Source: Bimastos eiseni
Taxonomy: Eukaryota; Annelida; Clitellata; Crassiclitellata; Lumbricidae
DNA: 64,000 bases
Assembly (NCBI GenBank): GCA_959347315.1
Contig: OY365814.1
Location: 28,018,329-28,082,328, forward strand
Direction of reading: 5' to 3'
Of this stretch, positions 32,432-44,229 are shown piece after piece (the first letter of the stretch is position 1; each line of letters begins with the position of its first letter). The notes beneath the pieces were generated by a model. It saw only the letters and a program-made list of their open reading frames with translations, was not told the DNA's origin and searched no databases. Both the position numbers and the translations under genes were made by a program.

Positions 32432-32800
32432 GAACAGATGAGACCAAGATGATTACATAAGATCAAGACGAACAGATGAGACCAAGATGATTACATAAGA
32501 TCAAGATGAACAGATGAGACCAAGATGATTACATAAGAACAAGATGAACAGTGAAGATCAAGATTAACAGATAGAACTAAGATGAACAGATACGACCACG
32601 ATGAACATATAAAATTAAGATGAACATATAAGACCAAGATGAACATATAAGACCAAGACGAACGTACAAGAACAAGGTGAACATATAAGACCAAGGTGAA
32701 CACAGGAGGAACAAGATGAACAGATAAAACCAAGATGAACAGCTGGAGTCCAGATGAACATGCATGCAATACCAAGCTGAATACAGAAAACCAAGATGAA
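32432..32800. repeat. 17-19 bp minisatellite with 38-bp higher order
   Basis: Units such as AGACCAAGATGAACATATA recur. At the left end (about 32437-32545) two 19-mers alternate, AGACCAAGATGATTACATA and AGATCAAGACGAACAGATG, giving a 38-bp double unit in about three copies. The right side decays into single units. Confidence 0.9.
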
Positions 32801-33063
32801 CAGAACAAGCCGAAATGAACTGCTTATAATTCCCAGATGACGCGAAGCCAACCAATTTCCAGGAGGCGTTCCAGTAAAAGAATCTAATTCTCTTCCAATC
32901 AGGTTTCAAGTCAGTCGGTCAAGCAGCCCCTGTGATGGTCCAGAGGGGGTCCCTGAGGGCCGACAGGGACATCCCCAGACACGCCAATATAACGCCTGCG
33001 TGCATCTCATCTGCCGCCATTCAGTGAATATATGGATTATACGTCGTTTCTGCAATTGAGCCG

Positions 33064-33560
33064 ATACATATATATATATATATATATAAAGGCCATTGAA
33101 AGCCTTCAATTTCCTACACTTCGTCGTCTGCCACTTCTACGCATAGAATGTTCAATGTGCCACAGTCCGTTCCATTTGATGTCAACGCAGCTGACAATTG
33201 CATAAAAGCCACGGGCGATGTATAGACGCTCACTGTCACAAATGCACGCGTGTATTTGCATTCACTACACGCACAGCCACACACACACATACACAAGAAT
33301 TGGTAACAAGCATACGCACACAATATATGCATACTCAGTCAAACATACACACAGCATACATACGTATATACAAGCATTCACACGCAGCCGCTTATATATA
33401 TATATGGCTCATCATAACATATATATGTATAAATTATATATATATATATATATATATGCAATATACATATATACATACACATACATATATGGTGTCATAT
33501 ATGTATTTAATGCACACATATACATTTATTGATACATATATAAATATACGCACATATATA
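33064..33560. repeat. TA and CA/CATA microsatellite cluster
   Basis: TA runs at about 33066-33088 and 33434-33458 are joined by ACACAC and ATACATA sequence. Confidence 0.85.
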
Positions 33561-33689
33561 TAATGATATGTAATGCATTCATATATACCTGCCGACCACG
33601 TATTTTATGCAATCGTAATATTTATTGTGATCGACTAATATGTTGTTTTGCAGTCATGCGCATCGGTGAAAGAAATTGGATTAATGTCG

Positions 33690-34560
33690 GCTGCAAATTC
33701 TCGCCTTTTCCACTTTCCCTTCTGCTCTTCTACCATTTATCCTCTACCATTCTTCCATTATTTCTTTTTGCTTTCCCATTTTGTTATTCAGCCGTTCTTT
33801 CCGTTTTCCTTATTCCCTTTCGCTTTCAAATATTTCTGATCCTCCTTTCCATTTATCCCTTTTTTACTTTGTGGGGAAATACCAAAATAGGCCTATCTAA
33901 TAGTAGCAGAGTGGTTACGTGCCAGTGGCGGATCCATAGGGGGGGCGATGGGGGCGATCGCCCCCCTTATATTATTTGGAAAGAAATTTCTTTAGCGATT
34001 TTTACTTGGCTTTTGCAGCCCTTTATAAAGAAAGTATGCAATGTCAACAAAAATGTTCAAATTTTAATGTAGATATACACTGTTGTAAATTATTACTATT
34101 TATTATATTTTTAACTAACACAGCATGGTGTTTGAAAACGGAAGTAAATTAGGTCTATTGAGCAGACTGTTTAAAAGTAATATGAATTTTAATAAAGTTG
34201 TGCGGTGCGTATTTTAAATCGGACTATTGGGATACCAATATATGACGTCATTTTATAGTTACATTACATAGATTAAGACAGTAGAAGAATGATACTCAAA
34301 GAAAAAAAAGTAAACAAGTTTTACGATTTGTGGGCTTGCCTGCGGTTGCCACTAAAACCTAAAAATCGCCCCCCCTTACTAGATGGTCTGGATCCGCCCC
34401 TGTTACGTGCTTCCTCTTACTCCCCTATTCCTTACTCCGCTTTCCCTTCTTCCAATATCTCTGTTCCTTCTTTCCCTTTCTCCCGTTTTCCCTTTCCCTT
34501 ACTTCCCTTTCGCTTCTTCCCTTTCCTGTCTTCCCTTTCACACTTCACCCACCGTCGTTT
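33690..34560 (+). repeat. Pyrimidine-rich TTCCC tract split by a transposon
   Basis: TTTCCCTT/TTCC-rich sequence at 33700-33870 resumes at 34411-34550. The hAT element 33923-34402 and its flank separate the halves. The open frames here follow base composition. Confidence 0.75.
33923..34402. mobile_element. 480-bp non-autonomous hAT element
   Basis: The termini are CAGTGGCGGATCCA (left) and, inverted, CAGGGGCGGATCCA (right). Perfect 8-bp direct repeats TTACGTGC lie immediately outside (33915-33922 and 34403-34410). G/C runs (GGGGGGGCGATGGGGGCG) follow the left end, and CGCCCCCCCTTA precedes the right end. The interior is AT-rich with no transposase frame. Confidence 0.92.
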
Positions 34561-34689
34561 TCATAGATCATCAACCTACAACCTTTGATTGTCGAGTCGA
34601 AGAATCAGCTTCATTCATTATAAACGACATCTTGAGCCGCATTCATAATTCACGATGTTAAGCCACCATACAAAATGAATCGGGGATTG

Positions 34690-35100
34690 TGGCTTTTTCT
34701 CAGAGTGGCGCTATAAAAACGTTAACACTGGTCATATACATATGTGTAGGCATATATATATATATATTTATATTATTATATTTATTTATTTGTTATACCG
34801 ATCTCATGTAGCTTGTTACTTTTGTTTTCCAAAATAGACTTGAATTGAATTGAGGTAGTTGATACATACAGCAAAATCTGGCACAGGAGATGACGCGACA
34901 ACTCGAGTCCGTGGACTCACTTTGTAACGGCACCAGCAAAGAAGCTGGTCTTCTCGACAAAGCGCGAAACTAAGATATTGGTAGATTTACATTACATTAC
35001 AAAAATGAGCACCAATAGACACAGTTGCTCGTTCCATTAAACCAGATAGATACTCAGAAGGCTCTTTATTGAGTGTTCCGATGCAGAAACGCACCCACTG
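34690..35100. other. Intergenic sequence, no gene seen
   Basis: Contains a short TA run near 34752 and a possible retroposon end GTGGCGCTATAAAAACG near 34705. ATTACATTACA near 34991 resembles the sequence after the repeat end at 39842. Confidence 0.4.
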
Positions 35101-35109
35101 TGGTGTGTG

Positions 35110-35400
35110 TGTCAGGCGAATTGCGTCGGCGCGTTTTGAGGGCGCTTACGAATAACGGAAGTCGTCCAAATAAGCCGCATGTGAAGCGACCAATGGCGCA
35201 ACCGCTGGGCAAATGACCCGCAGCGGCTGTCGACCGATGCACTTAGCGGTCGTCGTAAACCGAAAGGAGTGGCGATTCGGCGTCGACAGCAATAAAGTCC
35301 TGTTTCGCTCCGATGGTAGAAGTCCATCGGTTGATTCATGGGATCCACACCGTCTGTCCAGAAGACGCTTTCGTCTCGTCGATGGCTAGTCAGGCACCAG
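35110..35400. other. GC-richer CpG-dense patch
   Basis: CpG-dense sequence (CGTCGGCGCG, GCGGTCGTCG) without a recognisable gene. Frames on both strands (35112-35441 minus, 35313-35639 plus) lack domain features. Confidence 0.4.
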
Positions 35401-35402
35401 CG

Positions 35403-35495
35403 CACACAAACACTGTCACACGCACACACGTACACATACACGCACGCTTACACTACACACACAAACACACACACACACACACAAACAAACACATA
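35403..35495. repeat. AC-rich microsatellite
   Basis: CACACGCACAC and AAACACACAC sequence with a purer AC run at about 35455-35480. Confidence 0.85.
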
Positions 35496-35518
35496 TGCAC
35501 ATCAGTTGTTGACGTGAA

Positions 35519-35706
35519 TCCGTTGGTTGGTTCCACGCTTGTGCGTGGGCCCACCACTGGTGACTCTTTCCAGCTTACTGAGCATAGTTTTAATAACAGA
35601 ATTATTTTACTTGCTCACTATGACATTAACATCATTTAGGCCAGCGCAGAGAGCGCCTCTGAGTAGATATCTCTAAGAGGCGCTATGTAAATATTCGATT
35701 ACAATA
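35519..35706 (+). mobile_element. SINE-like retroposon
   Basis: A central palindrome CCACGCTTGTGCGTGG and CCCACCACTGGTGACT align with the copy at 52157-52330. The 3' part GAGCGCCTCTGAGTAGATAT then AAGAGGCGCTATGTAAATAT is the terminus common to many repeats here. The tRNA head is truncated or absent. Confidence 0.7.
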
Positions 35707-36224
35707 CATTAAATATGTTCCGACACATCAACACACGCAAGCATACGCATAGACCTATATATACATACAGACAAACACACACGCACACGTGGCATTGGTT
35801 TCCTATTAAGTAACACAATCTTGCACGTACACTGTGAAGAACTCCTATGTCCAACAATAGTCATCGAACAGCGCATTATTATAAAACGAGTTGACATCGT
35901 CCAGGTCTCCTTCCTTGACAGTCCTCCATGCTCCAATGTCCTCCACTTAGACTGATGTCGGCAGCGGTAGATCCAGTTTCATTCTGATGAGGTTCTCCTA
36001 TAAGCTGGACTGTGGACATCGTGCACAGCATGAAATCGAAAGAGCGACGAAAGCAGCCTTACGTCTGGCTGATGACGACCGCTTCCAACCAACGAATAAG
36101 CGTCGTCATCATATTGTACACATCATTACACGTGCTCATGTTACGATGTCTCTTCGTACAATGGCGCATTTAGATCCCTCGCAAAGACAGACGCCTTCAC
36201 ATTGCTCTTTCGGAGGTTTTGTAA

Positions 36225-36375
36225 GAAGGAAGAAGAGGTGAAGAAGAAGAAGGAGTAATAACAGGAGTAGAGGCAGGAGGAGGATGATAGAAAGAGGGGT
36301 AGGAGAAGGAATACGAAGAGGAGTAGGAGGAGGAGGAGGAGGAGGAGGAGAATGAGGAGCAGGTTGAGTAGGAAG
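36225..36375 (+). repeat. GGA/GAAG purine tract
   Basis: About 150 bp nearly all A and G, with (GGA)n at about 36325-36350. Confidence 0.85.
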
Positions 36376-36959
36376 AGGAGTCATTAAAAAGCTCCGATAC
36401 ATTACATATATTTATACAAACATGCCTATACATTCAGGCATAAAATTATGCATGCATTGCATAGTTCGTATACCGACAACAATACACGCATGTATAACAA
36501 CCACGCGCATGGTTATGTCCATGGTCATTCATGCAGGCATACGTATACGCCCACACGCATGCATGCATACATACATACATAAACACATGCATAAATAAAT
36601 ACATTTATACATACATGTATACTGTACCGACCTCCTCTAGTTGTTGCACAATAGGCTACAGTGTAAGAGATGGGATCGTGAGCATGAGTATTGTTACTTG
36701 CGATTCAATCTTTCCCCATTGGTCAATTATCTAGGTTAGATTAATAATGTCAGCAAATCCTATGAGTCGATGATTATATAATAACTAAGCAAATCGATAT
36801 AATAGGAGAATCCAGCAAAGTTCTAGGCATTTAATTGAAATGCGAGTCTTATACGAGGCAGCTTAACTAAATACTTTTATTCAAGCCATTGTGCCCAGTA
36901 TATTATTCTTGAGGTTGCGCCTTATAGGTATCTCTTATACATAATATTGTATTGTATTT

Positions 36960-37140
36960 AAAAAATTTATAGCGCTTCTCCAAGTACAACGTAGGCATAG
37001 GCGCTCTCAATGCGAAAAGCTCCGTGGGAAAAGCCCCATCTTGAGAATGTGGGCTGACACAGAAGCACCCGGAGTTAAATTCATAGAGCGAGTCAGAGAG
37101 GAAATATCCTTCCAAAGCAAAGATTCAACAGACACATAAG
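36960..37140 (-). mobile_element. Dispersed repeat, minus orientation
   Basis: Begins ATTTATAGCGCTTCTCCAAG and continues TACAAC...AGGCGCTCTCAATGCGAAAA and GAGTCAGAGAGGAAATATCC. The order of motifs matches 63690-63840 (AGTACAAC, AGGCGCTCC, TTGCGAAAA, GAACACCG). Confidence 0.6.
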
Positions 37141-37149
37141 TACAATATG

Positions 37150-38035
37150 GAGCGAAATCCGTCCGAGTCCGAATTGTCGATCGAAGGCTCTAAAAGAACG
37201 ACGAGTGGCAGCCGAAATAACATACTAAATAAAGAAGAAGCCACGGTATGGCTACGACTCCGAAGTCTTTAATCGTATGACTTCGTTCGCCAATTTGCTT
37301 GCAGGTCGTACATTCACCAGGCCTCCCTCAAATCCAGCGCCGCTTCGTATGCAGTGAGGGCAAGATAATCAGAACATCTGCCAAGTGTTGATTTATGTAC
37401 CTTGGGGTTCAGCTTGCGGCGAATGTCAAAAGCCTAATAAAGGGTAGATTTTATTAGACTCAGAGGGGTTGAGCGCCCCAGCTCCCCTGTGACTCAGCCT
37501 GGCTACAATACGAAGCATGTTAATCCTATTGTAATCATTGGCGGATAAAACACGTAAAAATTATATATACAGGACATGTATGACCGAGAGGCCGCGACAC
37601 ATTCTAGAGAGGTGGGGAGAACAAAAGGGAATCATCGACAACTTTGCATTGAGTCCAATTTAAAACTGTGAACGAGACTGAAATAAACACATATTACTTA
37701 GATGATATATGTATTATAAAGTATTAGTTTTTAGTTTTAGCTTTTGAGCATAAAGTAATTATACAGGCGGTATAAAATTGACCACGGGGGCACAACAGCT
37801 TGTTGAATCCACATCACAGTGTAACATTAATTTAATATTGCATTGACGCATTGTAATATTAAATTATTAATTAATACAAAGTATGTGCAATCGCTCTTTA
37901 AAACTCTGGCTTCGTTTTTCATTCTAATGTAACTCATCGAGTCAATATACCACACAGCTTTCGACGAGTGGTAGCCTAATGGAAACCCAACGCCATTTTA
38001 CACCAGTTGGCTTGCGCACCATGTTGACCTATATG
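37150..38035. other. Intergenic sequence, no gene seen
   Basis: Unique AT-rich DNA. Near 37465-37505 the sequence GCGCCCCAGCTCCCCTGTG then CAGCCTGGCTAC looks like a DNA-transposon end, but no partner end was found. Confidence 0.4.
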
Positions 38036-38039
38036 GGAT

Positions 38040-38300
38040 TTGATTGAATTAAACAGGATTAGAAAGAGTTATAATGATTTCATTGGATTAGATGGAATTC
38101 GAATGGATTACATTGAATAGCATGGAGTTAGATTAAATTTGGAAGGATCAGAAAGGAAACTATTCAATTAGACAGAATCCGAAATTATTAGATAGGGTAG
38201 AGTTGAATTTGATGGAATTAGATTCTGTTTGATTGAATTAGATATTGGATTAAATTGGAATGTTTGAGAATAGATTAAATTAGGGAGGATTAGATTTGAA
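38040..38300. repeat. Degenerate GGATTAGATTGAATT-type minisatellite
   Basis: Motifs GGATTAGA, GAATTAGA and GATTAAATT recur about every 10-25 bp, strongly diverged. Confidence 0.6.
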
Positions 38301-38308
38301 TCGATATA

Positions 38309-38535
38309 GGGACGCGGTGGCGTAGTGGGATGTTCTGTGTCTTGCAATTGAAGGGTCGCAGGTTCGAACCCACCATAGCGACCTTGGACAAGTTGCTCGC
38401 TCATAATTATTGTCTGTGAGCAAGGCAACGGGAAACCACGTCACTCATCTCATCCCCGGGTGGTGTAAAATCAATGGACCTGCTTTTGGGCAGAGCAATC
38501 ATCGTCGTTGTCGTCATCATCATCATCACCATCAT
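38309..38535 (+). mobile_element. tRNA-derived SINE with (CAT)n tail
   Basis: A-box-like GGTGGCGTAGTGGGATG is followed by B-box AGGTTCGAACCC. The body continues CACCATAGCGACCTTGG and CATCCCCGGGTGGTGTAAAA. The tail is CGTCGTTGTCGTCATCATCATC. The pol III promoter spacing fits a tRNA head. Confidence 0.8.
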
Positions 38536-38879
38536 CTTCGATATGAATGGGTTACATTAGACTCTGTAGCTGCATAGCTATAGCAGCTAACACATCACCC
38601 ATCATACCTCTGACTATAGACTGCAAATATTTTGAGGCATCCGTGTGATGGCCTGAACCACTGCATAAGATACCTGTAGCATCGGAGATAGTCTTTGTGT
38701 TCAATTCGGATTTCGTGGTGCGTGGGTGAGTGAGTGAGTGAGTGAGTGAGTGCATGCTTGCATGTGTCTCAACTGACGAGCAGCGGCGACATCTGGCGTT
38801 GAAGACCATCTCATCATCAGTTGGAAGGGCACGCAATCTAATCCGCTCTAGGTGGCGTAACAGAGCCACTTGTAACGGA

Positions 38880-39320
38880 GACTTGGAATGAGGAGGAGGG
38901 GAAGAGAGGACGAGGAAGAGGAGGAAAAGAAGGAGGAGGAGAAGGGATGTGAATATGAGGAGGAGGAGAAGGAAGAGGAATAGGAACAGGAGGAGAAGGA
39001 GGAGGAAGAGAAGAAGGAGTAGGAAGAATAGGAGAAGGAATAAGAAGAGGAGGAAAAGGAGGAGGAGGAGAAGAAACCGGAGAAGGAGGAGGAAGAGAGA
39101 AGGAAGAAGAGAGGAGGAAGAAGAGGAGTAGAATGAATGGAAGATGAAGGAGGAGTAGGAAGAGGAGGAGAAGAAGGAGTCGGAGTCGGAGGAAAAGTAG
39201 GAGAAGGGATATGAAAAGGAAGAGAGAAGGAGAAATAGGAAGAGATGGAGAAGAAGGATAAACATGAGGAGTTGGAGAAGGAATACGAAGAGAAGAATGA
39301 GGCGAACGAGGAGAAAGTTG
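38880..39320 (+). repeat. 440-bp GGA/GAAG purine tract
   Basis: Almost uninterrupted A/G sequence on the + strand. It explains the 171-274 codon minus-strand frames rich in Ser, Phe, Leu and Pro. Confidence 0.9.
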
Positions 39321-39689
39321 AGTAGGTTGGAAAGGACGAATTCTTGCGTGAGGATGGAGGCATGAGGTGCTTGCATCTAACTCTTCTATCTTATCGCCCT
39401 TCAGCGTCAACAGAACGTTCGTTTTATAGCGCATTTTTGAGAATTTCGTTAACTAGCAACTGGCTGAAGTCATAAATGAACATTCTATGTAGGTGATGTA
39501 GCCTTTTGTTACATAATTGAACGTATGATGTGGAGGTAACGATGCCACAGAATGTAGGCCTACATGTATTATAAAGTAAGTAAGTAAGTATATTCTTTAT
39601 TACCATCTGCAAACGCATTACGGGTACATGAGGAAAAAACATTAAAAACCAACCAAAAACATAGTGCATCGTTTATAATAAACTCCGCT

Positions 39690-39735
39690 ACTGTTGGCAC
39701 CCGCACAGTGCCAATCCCAAGCCTGGATAAAGGAG
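39690..39735 (-). repeat. Dispersed repeat fragment
   Basis: On the minus strand CCTCCTTTATCCAGGCTTGG then GATTGGCACTGTG matches CCTCTTTTATCCAGTCTTGG then GACTGTCAGAGT at 59529-59562. Confidence 0.6.
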
Positions 39736-39820
39736 GAGGTCGACTCTCACAATATTTCTAATAACATAATGTCGTTAAACTGAAATTGCTAGTGCATCTA
39801 ACTCCTCCGTAACGACATTT

Positions 39821-39870
39821 GAGCGCCTCTGATTGAGTGGCGCTAGATAAGTGCTACATTACATTACATC
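39821..39870 (+). mobile_element. Retroposon 3' end
   Basis: GAGCGCCTCTGATTGAGTGG then CGCTAGATAAG, followed by ATTACATTACAT. Confidence 0.55.
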
Positions 39871-40646
39871 GTTCGCGTTGCTATTGTTGTTCTTGTTGTG
39901 AAATGGTTGTCCATTCGGATACTATCAACAGCAGGCACTCAGCCGAACATCTATCCAATTGATTTCTCGAACTCAATCGTAAGTAAAGGCACCTCGTAAA
40001 AACGAGGGAATTAAATCTCGTCGAATGGGTTCCAGCGATTACTATTGCATGAGCCTCAAAGGAATTGCGCTGGGCTTTCAACTCTGCGCTCGGCATTCGA
40101 CTTGTATAACAGCGTAAAGAAGTTCACAGAATGTCAAAATGGCGAATCCAACATTTCAAGCTCGGCGTTATATGATTTCATTAAGGGATCTGTAGAATGG
40201 AGGTGGAATTGGAAGCGATTCCTATGGGATCTCAGTCAGTAGGGTTTCTGCAGAATGATTCACATTTCCGCAACGGATAACTGCAAATTAGCAAGCTGAT
40301 CGTACGTGGGAAGAGGAGTCGACGAGGACAAGGATTGGACACAGTCCTCGTGTGTCGAGAAATGTGTTGAGAAATTGAAGCTGCCAGCACGTAGAGCCCG
40401 TAACTGTCCTTCGGAATCAAACTAAGGGTCCTCCATATTATAACCGGGGTCGGGTGTTAATCCGTTTAGTCTGCCAGTATCCGCTAATCATGGGTTACAA
40501 CATTGTTATTAGACTATGCAGCGATTTACATAGCGGCAATCAAGGAGCATTGCTCATGCAAATTCCGCCTTTTATGACTGAGAATAATTATTCTTAAGTG
40601 AACTGCTACCAGCTGCAGGCTGCGTCTAATTCGGTTTCCGTCTACT

Positions 40647-40757
40647 ACACATCGTACGAAGGTACGATGTGTCGGTTAGCTAACGTCGGTTAGCGACCGA
40701 CGTCAAGAATTAGATATTGGTCTTTCGTTTGTACCATAGACATCATATGTCTATGGT
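40647..40757. repeat. Cluster of three perfect hairpins and one palindrome
   Basis: ACACATCGTAC/GTACGATGTGT (40647-40672, 4-nt loop); palindrome GTTAGCTAAC (40675-40684); ACGTCGGT/ACCGACGT (40683-40703, 5-nt loop); ACCATAGACAT/ATGTCTATGGT (40733-40757, 3-nt loop). No coding frame or known RNA family was recognised. Confidence 0.8.
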
Positions 40758-40829
40758 TTGTACCCATCGATATCTATTAGACACTTCTCTTTCCGTGCCC
40801 TGTTTTCTTGTAGTTCTGTCATTCTTAGG

Positions 40830-40975
40830 AGAAGAAGGAGGAGAAGGAGGAGAAGGAGGAAGAGGAGAAGTAGAAAAAGGAGGAGAAGCAGGAAAAGGAT
40901 AACCAGAAGAAAGAGGAGTACCATGGTAAGGAGAGGGGTAGGAAGAGGAGGAGAAGGAATAGGAAGGGGAGAATT
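40830..40975 (+). repeat. GGAGAA purine tract
   Basis: (GGAGAAGGA)n-type sequence of about 145 bp. Confidence 0.85.
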
Positions 40976-41184
40976 AACTGCGTTCTTCTCCGTGTCTGTC
41001 CTGTTCTGTCCTTCCCTTTCCTTTCCCCTCTCTCCCTTAACCTTTTCCATCATCTCTGGCTCTCTGTTTCTCCTCATCAACACGTGTGGCTCTAAACATG
41101 CGTCGATTCGTTTTAAGACATTCATCAATCCATACAACTTCTCAGACGATGTTTAATTAGCTCCAGATCATCGCTACCCGGTCA

Positions 41185-41895
41185 TTCCTCTTCCTCTTCG
41201 TTGTGCACCCTTCTCTACCTTCCATCCTTCTCCTCGTCTTCCATACTTATGCCTATATTTCCATCAGTGTTCTTCTACTTCATGATTTCCTACTTCTTCC
41301 TCCTATCTTCCTCTTCCTCCAGCTGCTACTACACTTTCATCTTCCTCCCTTCCTGCGCACGTCAAATCTCTCCGCTGCTTCTCTTTCCAAGTCAGCTCTC
41401 ACTGCTCTTCCACCTCCTCTAATTTGCTGGCTGTCTCCATGGTACACATTCCTCCTTTTCCTCCTACTCCTACGCCTCCTCAATGCATCGGGCAGTCTTC
41501 CTCTCCAGCTCATCCATGTGTTCGTTCGTCCCTCTTATCTTCTGTTTAGTCTTGTTCTTCTAGTTTACGTCTGTTACAGCATGCAATCCAATATAAGTAG
41601 CCATATGATCCTGCTTCTATCCTTTCTTCTCTTCTTCATCCTACTCTTCTTATTCGGTCTCTTCTTCCTTCTCTTCTCCCGCTTCTTCTTATTCTTCTTT
41701 CTTCTCTTTTCTTCCTTCTCCTTTCTTCCTGCGTCTCTTCTGCCCTCTCTTCTTCTCCCCTTTCTCTTCTTCTTCCTTCTCTTATTCACCCTCTTCTTCT
41801 TCTTCATCACTCTCTTCCTCCCTCTCCCTTTCTTTCTCATCCCACACCACCTTCATCTCTTAGTCCTCCTCCTCTTTCTGTATCTCGCATATTCC
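41185..41895 (+). repeat. 700-bp CTTCTC pyrimidine tract
   Basis: CTTCT/TCCTC-rich sequence. It explains the 232-codon Leu/Phe/Ser-rich + frame. It lies 210 bp from a purine tract of opposite composition. Confidence 0.85.
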
Positions 41896-42079
41896 TCTTA
41901 GCGTTCGTCTTCTTTCACCTGTCCTCATTCCTCATGATCTCCCGATTCCCCGATGACAGCTAAACCTCAATCCCTGCATCGATCCGTTGAGCGCAATTCA
42001 CCGGATGTCTGGACACGATCGGAGCGCCTATTCAGCCGACAGACGCAGCCTCACTCCACTCCAGTACAAAAGGAGGGGC

Positions 42080-42310
42080 GCAAGAGTGGACCTAAGGGCA
42101 GATAGTTGGACATAGAGAGGAACGAATAGAAGGAATGAAGAACGGACATAAGGACTAAGTAAGGACAGAAGAATGAAAACTGAAAAGTAGGAATAAAGGA
42201 CGGACAGAAGGAATAAGGGCGGGCAGAGGAGTAGGAATGAAGAACGGGCATGAGGATTAAGGACAGACAGAAGGACAGGGACACGGACAGAAGGACATAA
42301 GGAAGGGCAG
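42080..42310. repeat. Degenerate GGACAGAAGGA minisatellite
   Basis: Units such as GGACAGAAGGACATAAGGA recur irregularly, about 10-25 bp each. Confidence 0.75.
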
Positions 42311-42329
42311 AAGGACATACATAAAGTCA

Positions 42330-43215
42330 GATGGAAGAGCAGAATAGAGAATACTCCTTGTAATGCCTGTCTATTTTAGACAACTGCTATATTCTGTCCG
42401 TTCCTCCGTTCTTCTGTACGGATGGACTTAAAAATGTTTCTCGGATATACCTAAGACTATCCTTGCAACCTCTGCTGATTTTGCTGAAACAATTATATAA
42501 ACAAGACCAATGCTTCTTTAAGTCCAACTAAACAGAAGCGTTTCACTACAATGCACACAGCCACGGCAAATATCAGATTACTTCAAGTAGCTAATTTAGT
42601 AGTTAGTTAGCTAAAAGCTAATGCGTAGCTACTAGCTTAAAAAATCATCATCGGGAGTGTCAATTATAGCGCTTACAAGAATGTCTTCAAGTTCAACTTC
42701 GTAAATTTTTGCACACGATAGGCTATAAACTACGAGAGTCTCAGACTCGCAGTCTCAGACTCTGAGTCTAGAAATTCAGAAGGGCCACAATAATGGTTGA
42801 GACTAGGCCCCACCGCCCCGCGTACTGTAAACTCGCCTATTTCAGGTGGCGGATCTAAAACTCGAAGTATCGGATCTAAGATCCGGTTGGATCCATCTGA
42901 ATGTAGTCACTGCAGTCTTCTTTTGCCATATTCTCGATCGATGGATCCAGATCTTGAAATAAATCTTACGCCTCTCATCATTGGATGCCGTCTCATTCTT
43001 GTGTACTGCACGATAGAGTTCAAATCCCATCGTTTTTCAAAGCCTAAGAGCATTTGACGAAAGCTGCCGTTAACGAGTAGTTTACGAGCATTAGTGGCGA
43101 ATATCATGGACGCCAGCGACTGATAAATAACCAGAAGTTCGCCATTCTCAACAATGTCTCGAATAGGCAATCACTGTTGTGGCTGTAGAACGACTGGAGA
43201 TATTAATCATACGTT
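42330..43215. other. Intergenic sequence, no gene seen
   Basis: AT-rich unique DNA. About 42732-42772 holds overlapping GAGTCTCAGACTC-type inverted motifs. Confidence 0.4.
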
Positions 43216-43220
43216 AAAAA

Positions 43221-43290
43221 ATTTATATAGCGCCATTTTAGGGTTGATAAATACTCCAAAGCGCTGTTCATACATGCATGTTCTTCATTG
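43221..43290 (-). mobile_element. Retroposon 3' end, minus orientation
   Basis: ATTTATATAGCGCCATTTTA...CTCCAAAGCGCTGTTCATAC carries the shared ATTTATATAGCGCC terminus and the second GCGCT box. Confidence 0.6.
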
Positions 43291-43299
43291 GCTCCTCTT

Positions 43300-43950
43300 C
43301 TCTCAGTCTTTTCAGTGGTATACATGGCGATACATTGTGGGATCAACTTCCAGGTGTAACTGCGCGAAGCATGCTGTACTCTCTCTCCGTAAGTATTTGC
43401 TAGATTCAGATAGCTGTTAATAATTAACTTTGATGTTCATAACATTGTTACAAATTCCTATTTCACTGGACTTCCTCTCTTCTTCTTTAGTATTGGTATG
43501 CTCCTTGTAGAATTTTTATTAATTTCCCTACTATAATTTTGTCTCCCCATATTCTTCCGCTGTGCACTAATGATTAGTAGCTAAGTTATATTATTTTCTC
43601 TATGCTTTTTATTTCTTCTCTTCTTCTTTGATAACACGGTTTACTTACTTACTATCTTCTTTCCGTGACATATATATTATCTTTAATTTAAGCAGATTCT
43701 TCGCTGCCTATCTATATCAGTGATTACAAGTATTTTGCAGTCTTTCTTGGGGTTCCCTCTAGCGGGATATTCCTCCCTTGGGTCGTCCATGGTATCCATC
43801 ATTCTTCCAGTTACGTTGTGCTCTGTTATACCTTCCTTAGCGAATTTTTGTGCTTCTATTGCTAGGAAGCCACGTTTTTGTACTTTATTTTTGTGTGTTC
43901 GTGTTGTTGGATAATAATAAACGAGTTAAACGAGTAAACGAGTTAAATAT
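43300..43950. other. Intergenic sequence, no gene seen
   Basis: T-rich DNA without domain-bearing frames. Confidence 0.4.
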
Positions 43951-43965
43951 ATACATGCATTCACC

Positions 43966-44035
43966 AGTATATATATGTATATATATATAAGTATATATGT
44001 ATATATATGTATATATGTATATATATACACACACG
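43966..44035. repeat. TATATG microsatellite
   Basis: TATATATG/TATATGTA repeats with a short CACAC end. Confidence 0.9.
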
Positions 44036-44229
44036 TGCATACATGCATGAACCAGTAATACCAGTATAGGCGTTGATGATGTGTTCTGAAGCGCATTGCT
44101 CGTCCGATGGGAGCTCTAGAGACGGCCTAGCATACTCCAGTCTAACAATTATTATGTTGAGACGAGGCATCGCTTACAGAGCACTTCTTCATGACGTGTG
44201 TGCGCATGGCTCTAGCTCGTCAAGCGACG

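Noticed and set aside
38552..39434. Frames of 171-274 codons, Ser/Phe/Leu-rich, minus strand
   Set aside because: Driven by the purine tract; three overlapping frames are equally open.
41203..41901. 232-codon hydrophobic frame that looks like a multi-pass membrane protein
   Set aside because: The pyrimidine-only sequence encodes Leu/Phe/Ser by composition. There is no conserved motif or splice context.
42842..42900. Further member of the CAGKGGCGGATC element family
   Set aside because: CAGGTGGCGGATCTAAAA resembles the terminus, but no matching right end or duplication was found nearby.
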